Source: Fodinisporobacter ferrooxydans
Lineage (GTDB): Bacteria > Bacillota > Bacilli > Tumebacillales > MYW30-H2
Assembly: GCF_022818495.1 (NCBI RefSeq)
Contig: NZ_CP089291.1
Span: forward strand, 310,001-374,000
DNA: 64,000 nt
Direction: 5' to 3'
Below, piece after piece: positions 55,854 to 64,000 of the stretch; within the stretch, counting starts at the first letter, position 1; every line of letters begins with the position of its first letter. The translations under genes and the position numbers were made by a program. The notes below the pieces were generated by a model, which saw nothing but the letters and a program-made list of their open reading frames with translations, was not told where the DNA came from and did not search any database.

Positions 55854-57392
55854 TTATTTAAAAACAGTCCCTGCAAAATCTGACAACTTCTTGCCGGAAT
55901 CATCAAGTACGTCCGCATGTAAACTGTTGCCGTGGGAATCCATTGTCACGATTGCCACGAAACCTTCCACCTGCAAATGCCACATGGCTTCCGGCACGCC
56001 AAATTCCTCCAAAAAGTCAACATCATCTACATTTTTTACACATTTTGCATAATATTGTGCCGCACCGCCGATTGCATTCAAATACACTGCGCCGCTTTCC
56101 GCAAGTCCTTTTAACGTCTTTGGCCCCATGCCGCCTTTGCCGATCACAGCACGTATGCCAAATTTCTTGATAATATCTGCCTGGTATGGTTCTTCACGGC
56201 TGCTTGTCGTAGGTCCGGCAGCTTTTACTTCCCAGTTGCCATCCTCTTTTTTCAGCATGACAGGTCCGCAGTGATAGATAACCCCGCCTTGCAAATCCAC
56301 AGGCGCATCATGGTCCATCAGATATTTGTGCAATGCGTCGCGCCCGGTATGCATCGTGCCATTGATCACGACGACATCTCCCACCCGCAATGAGCGAATC
56401 TGCTCTTCCGTGATTGGCGCCTGCAACACGACGCGGCCTTCATCCGATTGCTTGACAGCTTCTTCGATGGCAGATTGTTGTTCAACCGCTGCATCTTCTT
56501 TGTATAACCAGTTTTTAATTTCTCCCGTATCGGCATCAATGATGGCGCCGAGGCGGCGAAATGCCCAGCAGTTATACGCGACAGATACGAAGAAGCTGGC
56601 CGGCAAGCGGTTCATGACGCCGATTTTGCAGCCGAGCAAGCTGACTTTTCCGCCAAAGCCCATTGTTCCGATACCCAATTCATTGGCATGCTCCATAATA
56701 TACGCTTCCAAATCGGCAAGTTCAGGAATCGGGTTTACATCGTCCGCTTTACGGAATAATTGCTCTTTTGCCAATTGGTATCCTGTCGTCCGGTCCCCGC
56801 CGATCCCGACGCCGATAAATCCGGCGCTGCAGCCTTGTCCTTGCGCCTGAAATACCGCATGAAGAATGCATTTGCGAATTCCATCCAGGTCACGGCCGGC
56901 TTTTCCGAGACCCTCAAACTCTGTCGGCAAGCTGTACTGAATGTTCTTATTTTCACAACCGCCGCCTTTTAAAATCAGTTTGACTTCAATTTCATCTTTT
57001 TCCCATTGTTCAAAATGAATGACCGGGGTGCCTGGTCCCAAATTGTTTCCGGAATTTTTGCCGTTCAAGGAATCGACTGAGTTTGGACGCAATTTGCCGA
57101 GCTTTGTCGCCTCCGCAATCGCTTCATGAATCGCTTGTTTCATCACGATCTGATTGGCGCCGACCGGTGTGTGAATCTCAAATGTCGGCATACCTGTATC
57201 CTGACAAATCGGTTGTTGCTCCGTTTCTGCCATATAAATATTTTCTGCAATTGTGCTCAATGCCAACGAAGAACGCGTGCCTACTTCTTCGTCCACTCTG
57301 GCTTTGGCAATCGCTCTGCGTACATCCGGCGGCAAATTCGTAGAAGTTTCAATAATCAGTTTCAAAATGCTTTCTTTAAATGCTTTCATCAT
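55854..57392 (-). CDS. Class I fumarate hydratase (4Fe-4S, fused alpha-beta form)
   Basis: A 512-residue TCA-cycle enzyme interconverting fumarate and malate. The N-terminal alpha part has the three cluster Cys in QQPICQDTGMPTFEI, LKGGGCENKN and FQAQGQGCSAGFIGVGIGG. The C-terminal beta part (about residues 320-512) has GDVVVINGTMHTGRDALHKYL, AGPTTSSREEPYQADIIKKFGIRAVIGKGGMG and EEFGVPEAMWHLQVEGF. Length fits the single-chain class I type. Start ATG-ATG behind AGGAGC. Strictly cytosolic and oxygen-sensitive. Confidence 0.94.
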   Translation of the reverse strand: MMKAFKESILKLIIETSTNLPPDVRRAIAKARVDEEVGTRSSLALSTIAENIYMAETEQQPICQDTGMPTFEIHTPVGANQIVMKQAIHEAIAEATKLGKLRPNSVDSLNGKNSGNNLGPGTPVIHFEQWEKDEIEVKLILKGGGCENKNIQYSLPTEFEGLGKAGRDLDGIRKCILHAVFQAQGQGCSAGFIGVGIGGDRTTGYQLAKEQLFRKADDVNPIPELADLEAYIMEHANELGIGTMGFGGKVSLLGCKIGVMNRLPASFFVSVAYNCWAFRRLGAIIDADTGEIKNWLYKEDAAVEQQSAIEEAVKQSDEGRVVLQAPITEEQIRSLRVGDVVVINGTMHTGRDALHKYLMDHDAPVDLQGGVIYHCGPVMLKKEDGNWEVKAAGPTTSSREEPYQADIIKKFGIRAVIGKGGMGPKTLKGLAESGAVYLNAIGGAAQYYAKCVKNVDDVDFLEEFGVPEAMWHLQVEGFVAIVTMDSHGNSLHADVLDDSGKKLSDFAGTVFK

Positions 57393-57519
57393 TTTCAGGC
57401 TCCTTTATCCGATATGGATGTGTCCTGTCATGGGCGCATCTCTTTTTCCGAATTCTATTATAACGAAATTACAAAAGTTTTTCATAGAAAAGATTTGTAA
57501 GAAGAGATTTATAAAGCAT

Positions 57520-59556
57520 CTATTCACTAGACTTGATCATCCCGAGATATTCTCTGGCAGCTCGAATGTTATATTCTTTTTCTTCTGCCAGCAACAAATT
57601 CCGCACCGCATGTTCAGCCAGATCGCTGCCGATTTTCTTTAATGCGACCAATGCATATTGTCGCACTTGGGGATTGGAATCTTGCAGACGCGGTATCAGA
57701 TAGGGAACGGATTCCGCGGCGGCAATTTTTCCAAGCGCCGAGCAAGCCAGGCGCCTTGTATTGACTTTGGGACTGTCCAACAGTTCATACAACCGCCAAA
57801 GATGTGTATCATCCCTTTGCTCGCCGATCCGATGCGCTTCTTCATCTTCTGTCAGGAGCTTGACCGATTGTTTGGCAAGCATTTGTTCGGCAAGCGCCGG
57901 ATTTGCTTCCGGATCTGCCAAACGATCGCATGCGGCTGCTGTTTCTGCCGCCGCATGCGAGAGATTTGGCTCTTCTGATGTTTTCCATGCATGTTCAGCA
58001 TTTTTTCCTGGCACATGGAACTGTAGTCCGTGATTGCAAATATCGCAGCAAGAATCCGCCATTGATTTCCTGCCCTTTGATTCCCAACTCTGCGGATGAT
58101 CCTGAAGTTCGTCCGATCCGTTCGGAAGAATTGAGGGCTGTGATTGAAAATAGGAGAGAATTTGCTGTCGGCGGCAAACATTCGTCTGTAGTAGGCGATA
58201 CATCGCCAACAGTTTGTCTTGACGGCGATGTTTTAATTTTTGCAAATACCGCAGCGTCTGAAAACGACAGGTTTGCAAGCGTTCCAAATCCACTTCCACC
58301 AACATGCCAAGTGCATCGCTGTCGATGCGTTCCAAACAGCCAAGCTGCTCCCAGATATGAAATAAGAGCTCCCAATTGTCCTGTGTAACGGCTTGTGCTT
58401 GCAACAGCCATTCCCATTCGAGACGCTTTCCGGAGAGAGAGGGAGCTGCCAAAATACAAGCAACCGCCCTGTCATACACTTCACCTTGCGGATATTCACG
58501 TTTTAAGAAATATTGGTGAATTCCCCTGTCTTGGGGTTGATAAAAAACAGCGCAAACACTCGGTGCGCCATCTCGTCCCGCCCGGCCAGCTTCCTGATAA
58601 TACGCTTCGATACTGCTTGGCATATGCAAATGCAGGATATAGCGAATATCCGCTTTGTCAATTCCCATGCCAAACGCGTTTGTCGCCACGACAATGCGCA
58701 GCCGATCATTGGAAAAACGTTCCTGAACCTGCATGCGGTCTGTTGCTTCCAACCCTGCATGGTAGTAGGCGATTTCCGTCGCGGAGTAATATTGGGAAAG
58801 AAACGTGCTGAACTGTTCGCATTCGTTGCGGGAGGGCATATAGACGATTCCTTTGCCCGTCTGGGAGTGTAGAAACTGCAGTCCGGAGAGCCATTTTTCT
58901 TCCCGTGTCTTGCATTCCCGAAAGTAAAAGGACAGATTGGGACGATTAAGACCTTTTTGAACCACCACAGGATGTACCATTTTTAACTGCTTGACAATAT
59001 CGTTCCGCACAAATGTTGTGGCTGTCGCAGTCAGTGCAAGAATGGGAGGAGTGCCAATCTCTTGCCGAATGTCCCCAATCGCCAAGTAATCGGTTCGAAA
59101 GTCATGGCCCCATTCGGATATGCAATGGGCCTCATCGACAACCAGCAAGGATATATCCAATGTCTGCAATGCCCGGCGAAATTCCAGACTGCGCAGCCGC
59201 TCCGGCGCGATATACAAAATCTTGTACAGTCCCTGCCGCGTCTGTGAAATGCGCAATTTTACTTCTGTCGGATGTAATGCGCTGTTGATATATGTTACTG
59301 CCTGATAGCCTTTTTTCTTCAAGCTGTCCACTTGGTCCTGCATGAGAGCAATCAGCGGTGAAATGACCAGAGTGATCCCCGGCAAAAAAAGACTGGGAAA
59401 CTGATAGCATAACGACTTTCCCGCACCGGTACTCATAATTCCCAATGTGTCCCGTTTTTGAAAAACAGAGCGAATCACTTCCATCTGTCCGGGGCGAAAA
59501 CTTGCATAACCAAATCGATGTTGCAACGTGTCATACGCTTGTTTTCGAGTAATCAC
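57520..59556 (-). CDS. RecQ-type DNA helicase with C-terminal HEAT-repeat domain
   Basis: A 678-residue protein. Residues 1-345 hold the SF2 motor: Walker A GIMSTGAGKSLCYQ, DEAHCISEWGHDFR, LTATAT, and motif VI QEAGRAGRDG. A RecQ zinc region has VCRRQQILSYF and SCCDICNHG. Instead of the usual HRDC domain, the end (about 590-670) is HEAT/PBS-lyase-like repeats: NTRRLACSALGKIAAAESVPYLIPRLQ, and NPQVRQYALVALKKIGSDLAEHAV. It unwinds DNA in repair and recombination; the repeats may bind protein or DNA partners. The ATG start and frame are intact. Confidence 0.9.
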   Translation of the reverse strand: MITRKQAYDTLQHRFGYASFRPGQMEVIRSVFQKRDTLGIMSTGAGKSLCYQFPSLFLPGITLVISPLIALMQDQVDSLKKKGYQAVTYINSALHPTEVKLRISQTRQGLYKILYIAPERLRSLEFRRALQTLDISLLVVDEAHCISEWGHDFRTDYLAIGDIRQEIGTPPILALTATATTFVRNDIVKQLKMVHPVVVQKGLNRPNLSFYFRECKTREEKWLSGLQFLHSQTGKGIVYMPSRNECEQFSTFLSQYYSATEIAYYHAGLEATDRMQVQERFSNDRLRIVVATNAFGMGIDKADIRYILHLHMPSSIEAYYQEAGRAGRDGAPSVCAVFYQPQDRGIHQYFLKREYPQGEVYDRAVACILAAPSLSGKRLEWEWLLQAQAVTQDNWELLFHIWEQLGCLERIDSDALGMLVEVDLERLQTCRFQTLRYLQKLKHRRQDKLLAMYRLLQTNVCRRQQILSYFQSQPSILPNGSDELQDHPQSWESKGRKSMADSCCDICNHGLQFHVPGKNAEHAWKTSEEPNLSHAAAETAAACDRLADPEANPALAEQMLAKQSVKLLTEDEEAHRIGEQRDDTHLWRLYELLDSPKVNTRRLACSALGKIAAAESVPYLIPRLQDSNPQVRQYALVALKKIGSDLAEHAVRNLLLAEEKEYNIRAAREYLGMIKSSE

Positions 59557-59715
59557 CCGTTTTCCCCACTCCTATCTCCTGCAGCGCTTTGACTGCCTTT
59601 CATATTCATCTATTGCAAGCATGGATTTTTAAAATTTCTCATACATTTATTTTAAAAGATGTTGTTCAAGCTGCTTGAAAATCACATTTTTACTGAGAAT
59701 CGTAAAGGAGTTGCC

Positions 59716-60891
59716 ATGACAAAACGATTTCGCAAAAAACGTTCCTCTGCCAATCCGCGCATCCGGGTGTTTATTGTCGTATTGTCGATGACACTCGCAA
59801 CTTTATTTATTATAGCAGGAGTCATCGTTAACTATCGAGTCCCGACACGTTCCAATAATAAGGGTTTGGGAATTCCGGCAAACGTACAAGCTTTTTGGCC
59901 GCCGGTGTTTTCACAGACGATCTTTGGCAATGTAGTTCCCGGATTTTCCAATGCCAAGACGGATACGGCGCAAAATCCTTCCGGCATTCTGCTTGCAAAT
60001 ACAACCTTTTTCAGTCGTTTGCTGTCAGCTTTGACGGATATCAATTCAAACAACTTATGGTCGCTATTAAGCACGCAAATTCCCGTCCTGCATCCGAATG
60101 GCTACTTGCTGCATACGGATAATCCGACAGATGTGAACAAGTATACCAACCCGCCTACAGATCCAGGCACACAAGCAAAACAACCGGGCAACGGACAGGC
60201 AGCCCCTCCATCCGCTACAGACCCGCATACACAACTGCCGGGGGGAGGAAAACAATCCCTGCCGCAAATATACATTTATCAGACGCACAACCGGGAATCA
60301 TTTCTGCCGGAATTAGAAAAAGGATTGCAGCCGAATCAAGCGTATGATCCGAATGTCAATATCACTCTGGTCGGGGAACGCCTCACGGAAGACCTGAATA
60401 CGCGCGGTTTGACGACAATCCAGACAACCAACGACTATTGGAAATACGGCGATTATCCGTATTCGCGGAAAACTGTAGAAAAAGAATTGCAAAAATACCC
60501 TCAATTGTCCATGATTTTTGATATTCATCGGGATTCCGGCCCTCGTGATAAAACGACAACTGTAATCGACGGCAAAACCGTGAGCCGAATTTTCTTTATC
60601 ATCGGCGGCGCGAATCCGAATTATCAAGAAAATCTGAAATTCGCCTCGTTGCTGAATAAAAAAATGGAGACATTGTATCCCGGCAAAGATGGACAGCCGG
60701 GCTTAAGTGAAGGAATTTGGGTTAAACAAAAAAATCCCAGCTATGATACCACATATAACCAGGACCTGAATCCCAATATGGTATTGATTGAAATCGGAGG
60801 ACCTTATAATACATTGGACGAAGAGAACCGCGCTGCCGATCTTTTGGCAAACGTCATTCAATCCGTGTGGCAAGACGGGCACAAGCAGTGA
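59716..60891 (+). CDS. spoIIP: Stage II sporulation protein P
   Basis: A 391-residue protein from ATG 59716, with AAAGGAG six bases upstream. A basic N-terminus and one membrane helix (IRVFIVVLSMTLATLFIIAGVIV) are followed by a Pro/Gln-rich linker and the SpoIIP catalytic domain. The first conserved His is in IYIYQTHNRESFLPE, then YSRKTVEKELQKYPQLSMIFDIHRDSGPRD (second His region) and MVLIEIGGPYNTLDEENRAA (Glu). SpoIIP is an amidase/endopeptidase that, with SpoIID and SpoIIM, thins septal peptidoglycan for engulfment. It shows this is an endospore former. Confidence 0.95.
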   Translation: MTKRFRKKRSSANPRIRVFIVVLSMTLATLFIIAGVIVNYRVPTRSNNKGLGIPANVQAFWPPVFSQTIFGNVVPGFSNAKTDTAQNPSGILLANTTFFSRLLSALTDINSNNLWSLLSTQIPVLHPNGYLLHTDNPTDVNKYTNPPTDPGTQAKQPGNGQAAPPSATDPHTQLPGGGKQSLPQIYIYQTHNRESFLPELEKGLQPNQAYDPNVNITLVGERLTEDLNTRGLTTIQTTNDYWKYGDYPYSRKTVEKELQKYPQLSMIFDIHRDSGPRDKTTTVIDGKTVSRIFFIIGGANPNYQENLKFASLLNKKMETLYPGKDGQPGLSEGIWVKQKNPSYDTTYNQDLNPNMVLIEIGGPYNTLDEENRAADLLANVIQSVWQDGHKQ

Positions 60892-60952
60892 ACTCGTTGC
60901 AGCAGGCTGAGCATAATGGAACAGAGAGACAAAAGAAACAGAGAGACAGCAG

Positions 60953-60981
60953 TGAGCAGGTGGAGTGTCTGCCCACCTGCT
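60953..60981 (+). terminator. Hairpin after spoIIP
   Basis: GAGCAGGTGG and CCACCTGCTC form a perfect 10-bp stem 60 bp past the stop, followed by a weak T stretch (ATTTTGTTT). Confidence 0.6.
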
Positions 60982-61043
60982 CCCTGAAAGATTTTGTTTC
61001 CGCGAATACGTCGGGCGCTAAATCAACTGACTGCTAATCAGCA

Positions 61044-62273
61044 CTATTTGCTTGTCGCTTTGACCTGCTTCACATCTTTTCCGCGAATGGCCTGTTCAAA
61101 TGTGCCCCAGACTTCCGGTTGATAATCCCGAACCACACATGTGCCTTTGGCGAATACATGGCGAATTTGGTAGTCATCATCCAACATGACAAGATCCGCA
61201 TCCATGCCTGCGTCAATCCGCCCTTTGGTCGGCAATTTCAGCACTCCGGCGACGTTCGTACTGATGATTTGTACTGCATCCTGAAGGGAAATTCCTTCTT
61301 TTATTACACAATCCCTTGCTTCTCTCCACAGTGTAGACACTTCACAAATTCCCATGCCAACCAATTTTCCATGTTCATCAAAAATCGGCGAACTGCCATT
61401 GCTGTCGGAACTCATCGTGATTCGGTCAAGATCGACTCCATGGTCCAGCAAATATTTGATCGCCTCGCTCGGTTTTACCGATACATGGTCATGTGCATCA
61501 GGAAAAATGCCTGAAGTAATATCTGTGTATCCGCCTTTCTTCCCGTAATTCACCGATTCCTCCAAGAGTTTGGGCTGCCGGTTCAAGTGTGTGGGACAAA
61601 ATTGCGTGATCGGAATATCCGTTTTTTCCAAAATATCATAAAGAGCTTGAAGTCCTGACGGATCATCCCCTACATGCATATGGACAATGCCCGCCTTCCC
61701 TGCGAGCATGCCGCCGACGCGTGCTTCACTTGCCAGTCGGATCAATTCCTGATCGCTGGGATGTGTGGAGCGGTGGTCGGCAATGGCGATCTCGCCAATC
61801 CCGATGACTTTATCGATTAATATCAAATCAGACCTGGGGTTGTCTGTAATTGTCCGGGTCGGCACTTGATACGCACCGGAATACATAAACGTCGTGATTC
61901 CTTCCAATTCAAGTCCGCGCGCCTTCGCCAACAATCCTGCCACAGAACGGGTCGTTCCGTCTGTTCCCAAAACACCGACAACTGTTGTAATACCTGCTGT
62001 CGTCAGAGTGCTCAACATAATTTCCGGCGTACGGTTCTGAAATCCGCCTTCACCGCCTCCGCCGGCAATATGTACATGCTGATCAATAAACCCAGGCACG
62101 ATTTTGCATCCGCTCCCATCGAAAACATCCACATCGATCACACCATCGAGAGCGATCTGTTCCCGCCGAATGGTTGGAGCCATACAGACAATTTTATGAA
62201 ACGCGATGACTATATCTTGCTTCCCTTTGTATTCAGGTGTATAAACTTCCGCTCCATGAATCAGTGTAAACAC
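61044..62273 (-). CDS. iadA: Isoaspartyl dipeptidase (beta-aspartyl-peptidase)
   Basis: About 409 residues; GTG 62273 (VFTLIHGAEVYTPE) is chosen because GGGAGG lies seven bases upstream, inside the longer frame. An amidohydrolase-fold metallo-enzyme: metal His pair in IVPGFIDQHVHIAGGGGEGG, EIAIADHRSTHPSDQE, HMHVGDDPSGLQ with further His, the substrate segment THLNRQPKL, and the final Asp region ITMSSDSNGSSP. It splits beta-aspartyl dipeptides left by protein turnover. Length is normal (about 390). Confidence 0.93.
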   Translation of the reverse strand: MFTLIHGAEVYTPEYKGKQDIVIAFHKIVCMAPTIRREQIALDGVIDVDVFDGSGCKIVPGFIDQHVHIAGGGGEGGFQNRTPEIMLSTLTTAGITTVVGVLGTDGTTRSVAGLLAKARGLELEGITTFMYSGAYQVPTRTITDNPRSDLILIDKVIGIGEIAIADHRSTHPSDQELIRLASEARVGGMLAGKAGIVHMHVGDDPSGLQALYDILEKTDIPITQFCPTHLNRQPKLLEESVNYGKKGGYTDITSGIFPDAHDHVSVKPSEAIKYLLDHGVDLDRITMSSDSNGSSPIFDEHGKLVGMGICEVSTLWREARDCVIKEGISLQDAVQIISTNVAGVLKLPTKGRIDAGMDADLVMLDDDYQIRHVFAKGTCVVRDYQPEVWGTFEQAIRGKDVKQVKATSK

Positions 62274-62480
62274 AGTACTTCCTCCCATTTTCATTCTGTT
62301 GAGCATTTCATTTTCTGTATTTCATAAGCGTTGCAGCCACTAAAAAACAGTCAAAACCCTTGCTTGCCCGCTTTTTCGACACGCGCCAAAACATCTTATT
62401 CACATGTATGGAATGTCCATTTTCCACCAATACTATGCACGATTGCGCAGTACCGAATGAAAGGGGAAAGGGGGAGGCTT

Positions 62481-63983
62481 TTGGACAATACAAAACAAGC
62501 GTCTACAGTGATTCACAAATCCTTGAAACTCAATCGCGACTACTTGGATGAAACGTTAGGCGTAGGCAAAAGCTTCGATATTATTGCAAAAGAGTTTCAT
62601 TTCGATGACCATAAAGCTGCCTGTTATTGCGTCAACGGTTTTTTTATGACAAACGGAATATTCCTGCTGGTTCGCAATATTGGCAAAGAAATTATCAATT
62701 TTGCGAAAAACAATCCATCATTTGAGCCGAACAATCTGGCGGAATATTTAAATACGCATATCTCCTTTGTCCAGGTCTCACTGGAAAAAGATATGAGCAA
62801 AGCTCTGACGCAAATACTGGCCGGCCCCATGGTTTGGTTTCTCGAAGGCTATGATGTAGCTGTTGTTGTCGATACTCGCGTATATCCGGCGCGAAGCCCT
62901 TCCGAATCAGAAGTGGAACGAGTCGTGCGCGGACCGCGGGATGCCTATACCGAAACACTCATTACAAATACCGCTTTGACACGCAGGCGAATTCGTGATC
63001 CAAACTTGCGGATGGAAATCTCGCAAATCGGCGAACGATCAAAGACGGATATTTGTATCTCGTATATCGAAAACTTGACAAATAAAGACTTGGTAAGCAG
63101 AGTAAAAGAACGCTTGAAAACCATTACGACTGACGGAATTCCCATGGCCGAACAGTCCCTTGATGAATATCTGGTAAATTCCCGGTGGAGTTCCCGCTGG
63201 AATCCATATCCCCTCGTTCGCTATACGGAACGTCCTGATATAGCAGCCAATTATTTGCTGCAAGGGCATGTGGTGATATTTGTCGATACAACACCGGAAG
63301 TGATCATACTTCCGACGACCTTTTTTCATCATTTGCATCACCCGGAAGATTATCATATGCGTCCGGCAGTCGGTACATATATGCGTTGGATGATCCTATT
63401 GGCGATCTTGATGTCGCTCTTCTTGCCTGCTGTTTGGCTGGAGTTTGCGATGCATCCAAAATTTTTGCCAAAATGGCTGTGGTTTATCGGGCCGGAAAAA
63501 GGCTCACACCATATTTCTCTGCCTTGGCAGTTGCTTTTTGTAGAGATTGGTCTGGACATACTGCGCAGGGCGATTATCAATACACCTTTGGCGCTTGCTT
63601 CTGCCATCGGTTTGATCGCAGGTATCGTATTCGGACAATTGACCGTTAAAGTGGGATTGATTTCCTCAGAAGCATTGGTCTATATCGCACTGGCAACCAT
63701 CGGTTCTTTTGCAACATCGAGCATTGAACTTTCCAATGCCAATCGGATGACGCGCATCGCTTTGCTGATTCTCGTCGGATTTTTCCATATGTATGGCCTG
63801 ATTGCCGGGATTCTTATATGGTTTATCTGGATGGCAAACGTCAAAACATTCGGCATCCCGTATTTATGGCCGCTGTTTCCGTTTGATTGGCTCGGGGTCA
63901 AGCAGATTTTGATCCGGCAGCCGGCTCCGGCTGAAATGTATCGGCCGAAAATTTTAAAAACCCAGGACATTACAAAGAAGTGA
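62481..63983 (+). CDS. spoVAF: SpoVAF-like spore germination protein (GerA-type family)
   Basis: A 500-residue protein. TTG 62481 (read LDNTKQASTVIHKSLKLNRDYL) follows GGGGGAGG and is preferred to the upstream in-frame ATG. The N-terminal soluble half has the GerA-type pattern SKALTQILAGPMVWFLEGYDVAVVVDTRVYPARSPSESEVERVVRGPRDAYTETL, here shown only in key parts, and TNTALTRRRIRDPNLRME. The second half holds about five membrane helices (e.g. WMILLAILMSLFLPAVWLEF, LALASAIGLIAGIVFGQL). SpoVAF acts in dipicolinate release during germination. The spoVAA-E partners are not in the window, so it may also be a stand-alone GerA-type receptor subunit. Confidence 0.88.
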   Translation: MDNTKQASTVIHKSLKLNRDYLDETLGVGKSFDIIAKEFHFDDHKAACYCVNGFFMTNGIFLLVRNIGKEIINFAKNNPSFEPNNLAEYLNTHISFVQVSLEKDMSKALTQILAGPMVWFLEGYDVAVVVDTRVYPARSPSESEVERVVRGPRDAYTETLITNTALTRRRIRDPNLRMEISQIGERSKTDICISYIENLTNKDLVSRVKERLKTITTDGIPMAEQSLDEYLVNSRWSSRWNPYPLVRYTERPDIAANYLLQGHVVIFVDTTPEVIILPTTFFHHLHHPEDYHMRPAVGTYMRWMILLAILMSLFLPAVWLEFAMHPKFLPKWLWFIGPEKGSHHISLPWQLLFVEIGLDILRRAIINTPLALASAIGLIAGIVFGQLTVKVGLISSEALVYIALATIGSFATSSIELSNANRMTRIALLILVGFFHMYGLIAGILIWFIWMANVKTFGIPYLWPLFPFDWLGVKQILIRQPAPAEMYRPKILKTQDITKK

Positions 63984-64000
63984 ACCGTTTCTACGCTAAA

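Overview
This window is chromosomal DNA from an endospore-forming Bacilli-type Firmicute. The evidence is SpoIIP, a SpoVAF-like germination protein, type-B RNase P RNA, Shine-Dalgarno-led genes (several starting TTG or GTG), a YwmB homologue and a c-di-AMP riboswitch. The 16S gene is compatible with the Alicyclobacillaceae/Effusibacillus neighbourhood, but no database comparison was possible, so that placement is tentative.

Layout. 1-3,700: arabinose catabolism (partial FGGY kinase, araR, araA) with four AraR-type operators. 4,040-19,270: a mobile-element graveyard. It starts with an IS3-family element and a phage-like regulatory block (DnaD-like replication protein split by one TGA, small XRE proteins, ImmA-like protein, XRE/S24-like repressor). 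A DGQHR (DndB-like) gene follows, whose downstream neighbour is broken by IS1182. Then come a truncated sirtuin beside an IS4-like element, a 5' group II intron fragment, and a complete 3.57-kb transposon (DUF6431-like Zn protein, DD35E transposase, AAA ATPase, DUF5348-like protein). Its ends and 7-bp target duplication can be read exactly, and it has replaced the last codons of a surface-layer gene. 19,253-32,300: the SLH surface protein, a DUF2269-like membrane protein, a lipoprotein-type acetolactate decarboxylase, a LuxR/MalT-type regulator between two alpha/beta hydrolases (one frameshifted), IS630, a decayed LTA synthase and YwmB. 32,456-39,900: a small siroheme/Fe-S protein, then nested elements: a Recombinase-In-Trio (RIT) element joined on both sides to C-terminal halves of two different istB genes, a truncated IS1595 transposase, and a frameshifted integrase beside tRNA-Pro.

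39,948-50,075 holds the stable RNA block, all on the minus strand. It has 16S and 23S with a duplicated spacer segment, no visible 5S, 14 tRNAs with rnpB embedded among them, then two tRNA-Pro genes. 50,076-64,000 is housekeeping: a c-di-AMP-riboswitch-controlled RCK-like protein, a FadR-type regulator, BI-1, mutY, aminopeptidase, class I fumarase, a RecQ-HEAT fusion, spoIIP, isoaspartyl dipeptidase and spoVAF.

Three discoveries stand out. First, directly behind mutY lies a HesB/IscA-like gene with an in-frame UGA at the conserved Cys position and a hairpin about 20-25 nt downstream: a probable selenoprotein missed by ordinary ORF calling. Second, the four-gene TnsB/TnsC-like transposon has fully resolvable ends. 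Third, the RIT element's two recombination cores coincide with the Walker A Gly-Lys codons of two unrelated istB genes.
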